A stretch of DNA of 32,962 nt, taken from Frankiaceae bacterium (GTDB taxonomy: Bacteria; Actinomycetota; Actinomycetes; JAVEEJ01). The translations under genes were made by a program, and so were the position numbers. This document shows positions 9,651 through 16,705 of this stretch, in pieces (the stretch's first letter is position 1; each line of letters opens with the position of its first letter). The notes beneath the pieces were generated by a model. That model saw only the letters and a program-made list of their open reading frames with translations, had not been told where the DNA came from and made no database searches. The stretch covers positions 1-32,962 of the forward strand of contig JAVEEJ010000190.1 of the NCBI GenBank assembly GCA_030840515.1. The letters are read 5' to 3'.

Positions 9651-10418
9651 GTCCAGGCGGCCGGTCGCGGGCTCGACGACGACCGGGTCACCGGGTCGAA
9701 CAGTGCCGCCGCGCACGACCCAGGCGTACATCCGGCTCACCCCCGGGTGCCGCTCGTGGTGGATGCGGTTGAAGTCCCGCCCGACGAAGGAGTCGCGGAT
9801 CTTGGCGCAGGGGATCGCATAGCTCGACAGCTCGGCCAGCACCTCGCCGATGCCCAGCCGCATGCCAGGGCGCAGCGCCGCCCACTCGATGCCGCTGACG
9901 GTGAGGTTCTCCCCGCACGAGCCGGCACTCACGGGATGCCCCTCGGCGTTGAGCGACTCGATCACGTCGAGGGACCACAGCGACAACGCCTGCCACGGAC
10001 GACCGTGGTGCTTGCGGTTGGCCTGCTTGTCGACGGCAAGGCCGAGCCGCCCGACCTCGGCCTCCATCACCGCCGTCTTGGGCACACCTCCGCGGGAGGC
10101 GTTGATGCTCTCCAGCGTCCCGGCCGCACCGGTGGTGGGAGTCCCGCCGTACTCGTGCAGCAGACGTCCCGCGCGGGTGAGGTCGTGCGCCAGGCGGTGC
10201 AGCGCGTCCTGACGGCGCTCGGGGTCGTCGCCGGCCAGCAGCACCTGAGCGACCGAGCGCTCGCGCAGGTCGAGCGCGCTCGGCGTCCCCCGCGACGCGA
10301 GTGCGGGGTCGACCCGGTCGAGGATGAGGTCCCACAGCACCGCGGCCAGGTCGAGCGTCGAGGCGAGGTCCGACGGCGTGTAGTCGTCGGGGTGGTGCCC
10401 GCATTCCTGGCAGCGCAT
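9609..10418 (-). CDS. MOSC-domain protein with N-terminal CxxC/DinB-like region
   Basis: N-term MRCQECGHHPDDY...; C-terminal MOSC: GGVPKTAVMEAEVGRLGLAVDKQANRKHHGRPWQALSLWSLDVIESL..GSCGENLTVSGIEWAALRPGMRLGIGEVLAELSSYAIPCAKI. Confidence 0.85.
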   Translation of the reverse strand: MRCQECGHHPDDYTPSDLASTLDLAAVLWDLILDRVDPALASRGTPSALDLRERSVAQVLLAGDDPERRQDALHRLAHDLTRAGRLLHEYGGTPTTGAAGTLESINASRGGVPKTAVMEAEVGRLGLAVDKQANRKHHGRPWQALSLWSLDVIESLNAEGHPVSAGSCGENLTVSGIEWAALRPGMRLGIGEVLAELSSYAIPCAKIRDSFVGRDFNRIHHERHPGVSRMYAWVVRGGTVRPGDPVVVEPATGRLDSERTAPLVVGERH

Positions 10419-10437
10419 GACAGCAGTCTCCCAGGCG

Positions 10438-11391
10438 TCACCCGATGGTGAGCACCACTTTTCCGATGTTGTGGCCGCTTTCGAGCAGCCGGTGGGCCGC
10501 CGCCACCTCGGTGATCGGGAGGACCCGGTCCACGACGGGCTTGACGGCCCCTGCCGCGATCAGGGGCCACACGTGCTGGACCACCTCGCGGCAGATGCGC
10601 GCCTTCTGCTCCTCGGGGCGGTAGCGCAGCGAGGTCGCGTGCACCGACCCGCGCTTCATCAGGAGCAGACCCAGGTCGAGCTCTCCCACGCGGCCGCCCT
10701 GCAAGCCGATCGTCACCAGCCGGCCACCAGGTGCGAGGACCGCCACGTTGCGTGGCAGGTAGGAGGCTCCGAGGATGTCGAGTACGACGTCCGCGCCGCG
10801 CCCATCCGTCGCGGCCTGGACCGCTGCGACGAAGTCCTGGTTGCGGTAGTGGACGGTCAGCTCGGCGCCGAGCTCGGCGCAGCGCTGCAGTTTCTCCGGG
10901 CTGCCCGCGGTCACCGCGACGTGAGCACCGAGGGCGCGGGCTACCTGGATCGCGTGGGTGCCGATCCCGGAGCCGCCCCCATGGAGCAGCACCCAGTCGC
11001 CGGCCGCCAGCCCCGCGACCATGACGAGGTTGGACCAGACCGTGCAGGCCACCTCCGGGAGCGCAGCCGCGCTGACGAGGTCGAGGCCGTCCGGGACAGG
11101 CATCAGCTGGCCTTCCGGGACCGCGACCAGCTCGCCGTAGCCGCCTCCGGCGAGCAGGGCGCACACCGGCTCACCCGTGTCCACGCGGGTGCCACTGCAC
11201 TCGAGGCCGATCACCTCGGTGGTGCCCGCGGGCGGCGGGTAGTGGCCCTGGCGTTGCAGCAGGTCGGCGCGGTTGACGGCGGTCGCCGAGACCCGGACCA
11301 GGACCTCACCAGGGCGCACCACGGGGTCGGCGACCTCGCCCCACGACATGACGTCAGGGTCGCCGTACTCGCTCAGAACGACCGCCTTCAT
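10438..11391 (-). CDS. NAD(P)H-quinone oxidoreductase (PIG3-like zinc-type ADH family)
   Basis: MKAVVLSEYGDPDVMSWGEVADPVVRPGEVLVRVSATAVNRADLLQRQGHYPPPAGTTEVIGLECSG...LLHGGGSGIGTHAIQVA. Confidence 0.93.
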   Translation of the reverse strand: MKAVVLSEYGDPDVMSWGEVADPVVRPGEVLVRVSATAVNRADLLQRQGHYPPPAGTTEVIGLECSGTRVDTGEPVCALLAGGGYGELVAVPEGQLMPVPDGLDLVSAAALPEVACTVWSNLVMVAGLAAGDWVLLHGGGSGIGTHAIQVARALGAHVAVTAGSPEKLQRCAELGAELTVHYRNQDFVAAVQAATDGRGADVVLDILGASYLPRNVAVLAPGGRLVTIGLQGGRVGELDLGLLLMKRGSVHATSLRYRPEEQKARICREVVQHVWPLIAAGAVKPVVDRVLPITEVAAAHRLLESGHNIGKVVLTIG

Positions 11392-11480
11392 CGAGGAAGA
11401 ACCTAGTCGGGGAATGACGGCGGGGCGTACGCTCTTTCACCAGGTACTTGCGCGTTCAACAACCTGCCTCGGGAGCTCTC

Positions 11481-12458
11481 ATGCCAGCCGTCACCGCTGA
11501 CACCCTCGCCCTGCCCCGCATCCCCGTCCCGGCGAACGACGTCCCGGAGCGCGCGGTGCGCCAGATCACGACGGCGCCGAGCGGCTACGAGGGTGAGGGC
11601 TTCCCCGTGCGCCGGGCCTTCGCCGGCGTGGACGTGGCCGACCTCGACCCCTTCATCCACATGGACCAGATGGGCGAGGTCGAGTACGCGCCGGGTGAGC
11701 CCAAGGGCACGCCGTGGCACCCGCACCGCGGCTTCGAGACCGTGACCTACATGCTCGACGGGACGTTCCTGCACCAGGACAGCCAGGGCGGGGGCGGCGT
11801 CATCTCCGACGGCGACACCCAGTGGATGACAGCCGGGTCAGGCCTGCTGCACATCGAGACACCACCGGAGGCGCTGGTCGTCGCGGGTGGGATGTTCCAT
11901 GGGATCCAGCTCTGGGTGAACCTGCCGGCCAAGGACAAGATGAGCCCGCCGCGCTACCAGTCGCTCGAGGGCGGGCAGGTCGCGCTGCTGTCATCGGGAG
12001 ACGGCGGCGCGCTCGTGCGGGTCATCGCCGGTGACGTCGGCGAGCACCGCGGACCAGGCGCGACCCACACCCCCATCACGCTGGTGCACGCGACGGTGCG
12101 CCCGGGCGCCCGGTTGGTGCTGCCGTGGCGCACCGACTTCAACGCGCTGGTGTACGTGCTGGCCGGCTCGGGCCGGGTCAGCTCCGAGGGCCGGCCGGTC
12201 AGCAAGGGCCAGCTCGCGGTGCTCGGTCAAGGCGGGCAGATCGTGCTGCGCGGCGATGACAACCCGCTGCAGGCGAACGAGCCCGACCTCGAGGTGCTCG
12301 TCCTCGGCGGACGCCCGATCCGCGAGCCGGTTGCCGCCTACGGCCCGTTCGTGATGAACACGCGGGCCGAGCTCGTGCAGGCGGTCGAGGACTTCCAGGC
12401 CGGTCGGCTCGGGACGATCCCGGCTGACGGCTTGCAGCCCTTCCACCCTCGAGGCTGA
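11481..12458 (+). CDS. Pirin family protein
   Basis: FPVRRAFAGVDVADLDPFIHMDQMGEVEYAPGEPKGTPWHPHRGFETVTYMLDGTFLHQDSQGGGGVISDGDTQWMTAGSGLLHIETP. Confidence 0.95.
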   Translation: MPAVTADTLALPRIPVPANDVPERAVRQITTAPSGYEGEGFPVRRAFAGVDVADLDPFIHMDQMGEVEYAPGEPKGTPWHPHRGFETVTYMLDGTFLHQDSQGGGGVISDGDTQWMTAGSGLLHIETPPEALVVAGGMFHGIQLWVNLPAKDKMSPPRYQSLEGGQVALLSSGDGGALVRVIAGDVGEHRGPGATHTPITLVHATVRPGARLVLPWRTDFNALVYVLAGSGRVSSEGRPVSKGQLAVLGQGGQIVLRGDDNPLQANEPDLEVLVLGGRPIREPVAAYGPFVMNTRAELVQAVEDFQAGRLGTIPADGLQPFHPRG

Positions 12459-12511
12459 GCCTCACCCCTTCGGCCGTAGGGACGCTGCTCCGGACGGCCG
12501 ATGGTTCAGGG

Positions 12512-13663
12512 GTGAGGAGTCCTCTGGCGAACGCGCTCGCCATCGCCGGAATGCTCGGCGTGCTCGTGACGGGTACGGCGGCCCAGGCCAGCGACACGAG
12601 CTGCCCGGCCGCGGGGACCTACGTGCCTGGCACCACCTGGCACCGCACCGTGCTCGGCAACGGCATCTCGCTTAGCGAGGCCAGGAAGCGGGATTCGCGC
12701 GGCGTCGTCGACATGCACGTGCTGCGGGTGGCCACTACGACTCCGGGCGTGCACTTCGGTCCGCTGACCAGTCGCCTCGCCGAGCGCCACCCGCTGTCCT
12801 CCCTCGCGGCGGGGCGGGCACACCTGCTGGCTGCCAGCAACAGCGGCTACTACGACTTCACCCTGGGCGCACCCACCGGCCCCGTGATCGTGGCGGGCCG
12901 GCCGTGGGGGCTGTCCAGCGGGCACCAGGCCGCGTTCGGGTTCACCAGCGGCAACATCGCGCAGGCCGGACATGTCTGGCTGACGGGTACGGCGACCTGG
13001 GGGAGCAGCAGGCTGGCGGTGGTCGGGATCAACCGGCCCTCGGTGCCGGCGGGCCTCAGCGTCTACACGCCGCTCTGGGGGACGGCGCACAGGGTGGTGC
13101 TGCCATCGGGGTCCGTCTCGCGCTACGTCGTCTCCGGCAAGGTCACCACCGCGACCGGGACGTACACCTCGGCCCCGAGCAGCGGCTTCCTCGTGGTGGC
13201 ACGTGGATCGACCGCGGTGGCCTGGCTCAAGGCCCCGCCGAAGGGTGCCGCGATGTCGATCGTGACCGGGGTCGCCACCGACGCGCCGCAGCCTTTCGCG
13301 CAGGCCTACGGGGTGGGCGTCACGCTGGTCAGCAAGCAGAGCACGGCGACCACGGGATTCAGCTGCCGCAGCAGCTACCCGCAGCCCGCGCGCACGGCGG
13401 TGGGCTACACCAACGGCGGCAAGACGCTGGTGATCGCCATCGTCACCGACCACCCCGGCACCGAGGTGCACGGCCTCGACGCCGACCAGATGTCCAAGCT
13501 GATGGCCGAGCTCGGGGTCACCCGCGCGTTCAGCTTCGACGGGTCGGGGTCGACCGAGCTGCTGGCCCGCATGCCGGGGACCAGCTCGCTGGCGATCCGC
13601 AACTACACCGCTGACGGCCATGAGCGCACCATGCCCCTCGGGTTGGGCGTCTACCTCGGCTGA
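12512..13663 (+). CDS. Secreted phosphodiester glycosidase family protein (NAGPA domain)
   Basis: Signal peptide; AASNSGYYDFTLGAPTGPVIVAGRPW...ARTAVGYTNGGKTLVIAIVTDHPGTEVHGLDADQMSKLMAELGVTRAFSFDGSGSTELLARM. Confidence 0.85.
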   Translation: MRSPLANALAIAGMLGVLVTGTAAQASDTSCPAAGTYVPGTTWHRTVLGNGISLSEARKRDSRGVVDMHVLRVATTTPGVHFGPLTSRLAERHPLSSLAAGRAHLLAASNSGYYDFTLGAPTGPVIVAGRPWGLSSGHQAAFGFTSGNIAQAGHVWLTGTATWGSSRLAVVGINRPSVPAGLSVYTPLWGTAHRVVLPSGSVSRYVVSGKVTTATGTYTSAPSSGFLVVARGSTAVAWLKAPPKGAAMSIVTGVATDAPQPFAQAYGVGVTLVSKQSTATTGFSCRSSYPQPARTAVGYTNGGKTLVIAIVTDHPGTEVHGLDADQMSKLMAELGVTRAFSFDGSGSTELLARMPGTSSLAIRNYTADGHERTMPLGLGVYLG

Positions 13664-13750
13664 GGCCGGCTGAGGTTGCACTCGCCGCCAACCCGCCTAC
13701 GAGTCACCGCGGGCTTTGGTGGGCAGGTGGGGCGTCTGCCGGTCGAGCGG

Positions 13751-14044
13751 TCAGGAGTCGCTGGCCGCGGTGCCGAGTACGACGTTCCAGGGCCGGACCC
13801 GCCAGGTGTGGGCCAGCCCGTTCACCACGTAGGGGTCAGCCTCCGCGAAGCGGGTGATGACCTCGGGCTCCTCGACGTCCCAGACCAGCAGCGCGCGGTC
13901 CATGGGCTCGGCGAGCGCGCCCGCCAGCACCAGCTCGCCGCGCTCAGCCGCTGCCTGCGCCAGCGCGAGGTGCTCGGCCCGGAACTCCCCGCGCCGCTCC
14001 GCGTGATCAGCCACCAAGTCGTACTCGAGCAGCCACCAGCTCAC
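13751..14044 (-). CDS. YciI family protein
   Basis: MSWWLLEYDLVADHAERRGEFRAEHLALAQAAAERGELVLAGALAEPMDRALLVWDVEEPEVITRFAEADPYVVNGLAHTWRVRPWNVV. Confidence 0.9.
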   Translation of the reverse strand: MSWWLLEYDLVADHAERRGEFRAEHLALAQAAAERGELVLAGALAEPMDRALLVWDVEEPEVITRFAEADPYVVNGLAHTWRVRPWNVVLGTAASDS

Positions 14045-15615
14045 CGTCGCCTCCGCTTCGCCGTACCCAGTACCGAGCGAGTGATCTCGCGGCCCGCCGC
14101 ACTGGCGACCGACCGCGCGAACGACCTGAACACCGACGACGCGAAGATGCCGGCGACCGCGCCCGCTGCGCCGGCCGCGGCGGTCTCGCCGCGATGGGAC
14201 TTCCCCGTCGAGGGGGCCGTGGTGGGAGGGGTCGCAGCCTGGCCGGCGCTGGCGTTCACCGCCGCCTCGCGTGCCGCCAGCTTCTCCCGGGCCGACTCGT
14301 CATCGAGCCGTTGCGCATAGCGCTGGGCCGTCGGAGACCCGGCGACGAGGGCGGTCTGCTGCGCCGGGTCGAGCTGTGCCATCAGCGACGCCGGCGCCCG
14401 CATCCGGGTCCAGGCGACGGGTGTGGGCACCCCGCGCTCCGACAGCACGGTCACCACCGCTTCGCCGATACCGAGCTGGGTCAGGAGCTCCTCGAGGTCG
14501 TAGCCCGACTTGGGAAACGTGGAGACGGTCGCCTTCAACGCCTTCGCGTCATCCGGGGTGAACGCCCGCAGCGCGTGCTGCACCCGGTTGCCGAGCTGGG
14601 CCAGCACGTCGGCCGGGACGTCCTTGGGCGTCTGCGTCACGAAGAACACGCCGACGCCCTTCGAGCGGATGAGCCGGACGGTCTGCTCGATCGAGGCGAG
14701 GAAGTCCTTGGAGGCGTCGTCGAAGAGCAGGTGCGCCTCATCGAAGAAGAAGACGAGCTTGGGCTTGTCGACGTCGCCGACCTCGGGCAGCTCGTGGAAG
14801 AGGTCCGCCAGCAGCCACATGAGGAAGGTCGAGAAGACCCGCGGCTGGTCTTGGACTCCGGGCAGCTCGAGGATCGTGACGAGCCCACGGCCGTCGGGCG
14901 CCAGGCGCATGAGATCAGCGGTGTCGAACTCCGGCTCGCCGAAGAAGTCTCCGGCACCCGCGTCGGTGAAGCCGATCAGCTCGCGCAGCAGCACCTGGGC
15001 GGTCGCCTTCGACAGTCCGCCAAGCCCGTCGAGGTCGGCTTTGCCCTCGTCGGAGACCAGGTAGGTGATCACCGCCCGAAGGTCCTCGATGTCGTCCAGG
15101 TCGAGGCCTTGCGCGTCGGCGTAGTGGAACACCAGGTTCAGCGACGATGACTGCACGTCGTTGAGGTCGAGCACCTTCGACAGCAGCAGCGGACCGAACG
15201 AGGAGACGGTCGCGCGCACGGCAGCGCCTGTCCCGTGACCACCCAACGCGAGGAACTCGACAGGGAAGGCGGCCGGTGCCCACTGCTGGCCGATGTCCGC
15301 CGTACGCGTCGTGATCCGCTCGTTCGGCACCCCCGGTGTGGCCATGCCCGAGACGTCACCCTTGATGTCGGTGAGGAACACCGGCACGCCAGCGGCCGAT
15401 AGCTGCTCGGCCATGAGCTGCAGGGTGCGGGTCTTGCCGGTGCCGGTTGCCCCGGCGACCAGACCGTGGCGGTTGCACATCGCAAGCGGGATCCGCACCC
15501 CCGCGTCCGGGAGCGCCTTGGCGTCCTCGACCAGAGCGCCCAACTCGATCGACGGCCCGCTGAAGCGGTAGGCCTCGGCGATCGTGTCGGCGTCAACTGC
15601 GGCTCGACCTGTCAT
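14041..15615 (-). CDS. HerA-like helicase/ATPase (DUF853)
   Basis: ATG 15615 (MTGRAAVDADTIAEAYRF); NRHGLVAGATGTGKTRTLQLMAEQLSAAGVPVFLTDIKGDVSGMA...FFFDEAHLLFDDASKDFLASIEQTVRLIRSKGVGVFFVTQTPKDVPADVLAQLGNRVQHALRAFTPDD; ATGA overlap with yciI-like gene. Confidence 0.93.
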   Translation of the reverse strand: MTGRAAVDADTIAEAYRFSGPSIELGALVEDAKALPDAGVRIPLAMCNRHGLVAGATGTGKTRTLQLMAEQLSAAGVPVFLTDIKGDVSGMATPGVPNERITTRTADIGQQWAPAAFPVEFLALGGHGTGAAVRATVSSFGPLLLSKVLDLNDVQSSSLNLVFHYADAQGLDLDDIEDLRAVITYLVSDEGKADLDGLGGLSKATAQVLLRELIGFTDAGAGDFFGEPEFDTADLMRLAPDGRGLVTILELPGVQDQPRVFSTFLMWLLADLFHELPEVGDVDKPKLVFFFDEAHLLFDDASKDFLASIEQTVRLIRSKGVGVFFVTQTPKDVPADVLAQLGNRVQHALRAFTPDDAKALKATVSTFPKSGYDLEELLTQLGIGEAVVTVLSERGVPTPVAWTRMRAPASLMAQLDPAQQTALVAGSPTAQRYAQRLDDESAREKLAAREAAVNASAGQAATPPTTAPSTGKSHRGETAAAGAAGAVAGIFASSVFRSFARSVASAAGREITRSVLGTAKRRRR

Positions 15616-15687
15616 AGGGCTCTCCTCGGGGTGTGTTTGTGACCCTATGAGGGTTCGGTTCGCCCCTGCCCGGGGACTGTGCCTGAC

Positions 15688-15882
15688 ATGAGTGGTTCTG
15701 GATCGATTCGCCGTGAGGTGCGGCGCCAGATCCGACGGCCGGGTGTCGCCATCGATGTGGTGGCTGATGTCAGCGCCGCTGTCGCCACGAACGGCGAGGC
15801 GGCGAGCTCGACGCAGTCCATCCAGATCAAGCAGGAGCACGGCGCATCCGTGGTCAGCCACACCGACGAGGAGGAGCAATGA
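15688..15882 (+). CDS. Small peptide P1, divergent first member of the peptide array (alternative GTG start 15679)
   Basis: MSGSGSIRREVRRQIRRPGVAIDVVADVSAAVATNGEAASSTQSIQIKQEHGASVVSHTDEEEQ; stop overlaps the ATG of the next ORF (ATGA) and encodes its SD (GAGGAGGAG). Confidence 0.65.
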   Translation: MSGSGSIRREVRRQIRRPGVAIDVVADVSAAVATNGEAASSTQSIQIKQEHGASVVSHTDEEEQ

Positions 15883-16085
15883 GCGAACGCGAGCCAGAAG
15901 GCCTGCCCCCCGAGGAGCTCGAGGCGCAGAACGGCGAGGAGCTGCCCGACCGCGAGCAGATGAGCCTCGTGAACGCGAACATCGCCATCCCGGTCAATGC
16001 GGCGGTCGCCGCGAACGTCCTGAGCGACGGGGCGATCGCCTACGCCGACGCAACGCAGGACACCCCCATCGACCAGAGCAACTAG
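15879..16085 (+). CDS. Small peptide P2, tandem paralogous putative precursor peptide
   Basis: MSEREPEGLPPEELEAQNGEELPDREQMSLVNANIAIPVNAAVAANVLSDGAIAYADATQDTPIDQSN; strong conservation with the next two ORFs. Confidence 0.85.
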   Translation: MSEREPEGLPPEELEAQNGEELPDREQMSLVNANIAIPVNAAVAANVLSDGAIAYADATQDTPIDQSN

Positions 16086-16094
16086 AGGAGCGAC

Positions 16095-16334
16095 ATGAGC
16101 GAGATGCAGCCTGAGCCCCCCACCAGCACCAGCGGCACCGAGGCCGAGGGCCTCACGCCGGAAGAGCTCGAGGCAGAGAACGGCGAGCAGCTGCCCGACC
16201 GCGAGCAGATGAGCCTCATCAACGCGAATCTCGCGGCACCGGTGAACGCGGCGGTCGCGGCGAACGTGCTGAGTGACAACTCGGTGGCCTACGCCAACGC
16301 CACACAGAACGTGGACATCGACCAGAGCAACTAG
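16095..16334 (+). CDS. Small peptide P3, tandem paralogous putative precursor peptide
   Basis: MSEMQPEPPTSTSGTEAEGLTPEELEAENGEQLPDREQMSLINANLAAPVNAAVAANVLSDNSVAYANATQNVDIDQSN; SD GAGGAG upstream. Confidence 0.87.
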   Translation: MSEMQPEPPTSTSGTEAEGLTPEELEAENGEQLPDREQMSLINANLAAPVNAAVAANVLSDNSVAYANATQNVDIDQSN

Positions 16335-16360
16335 CAGCAATCGACAGAACGGAGCACGGC

Positions 16361-16609
16361 ATGAGTGAGACCACACCCGAGACCGAGCCCACCGGCACCA
16401 GCGACCTCGGCCCGGAAGGCAGTGGCCTGACGGAGGAGGAGCTCGACCAGGAGACGGGCGAGCAGCTCCCCGACCGTGAGCAGATGTCGTTGGTCAACGC
16501 GAACGTCGCCGCCCCGATCAACGCCGCCGTTGCGCTCAATGCGCTCAGCGACAACTCGACGGCGTACGCGAACGCGGAGCAGACCGCTCACATCACGCAG
16601 GGCAACTAG
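16361..16609 (+). CDS. Small peptide P4, tandem paralogous putative precursor peptide
   Basis: MSETTPETEPTGTSDLGPEGSGLTEEELDQETGEQLPDREQMSLVNANVAAPINAAVALNALSDNSTAYANAEQTAHITQGN; SD GGAG upstream. Confidence 0.87.
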   Translation: MSETTPETEPTGTSDLGPEGSGLTEEELDQETGEQLPDREQMSLVNANVAAPINAAVALNALSDNSTAYANAEQTAHITQGN

Positions 16610-16628
16610 CAACAAGTCAGCGCGAAGG

Positions 16629-16655
16629 GAGGCCGGTCACGTCGTGGCCGGCCTT
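16629..16655 (+). terminator. Hairpin (possible partial terminator/attenuator) between peptide array and protease gene
   Basis: GAGGCCGGTCAC-GTC-GTGGCCGGCCTT: 12 pairs including 2 G-U, followed by CTCTC. Confidence 0.55.
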
Positions 16656-16705
16656 CTCTCGCCTGCACGCCCCACCGTCTGATACCGACCCATGAGAGCG
16701 AGCCG

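Noticed and set aside
12506-13681. 391-aa minus-strand ORF opposite the phosphodiester glycosidase
   Set aside because: Shadow ORF with skewed composition; opposite strand encodes a signal peptide and NAGPA motifs.
14041-15615. HerA-like ATPase as part of a phage-defence system
   Set aside because: DUF853-type HerA-like proteins are widespread housekeeping-like genes; no SIR2, NurA or nuclease partner nearby.
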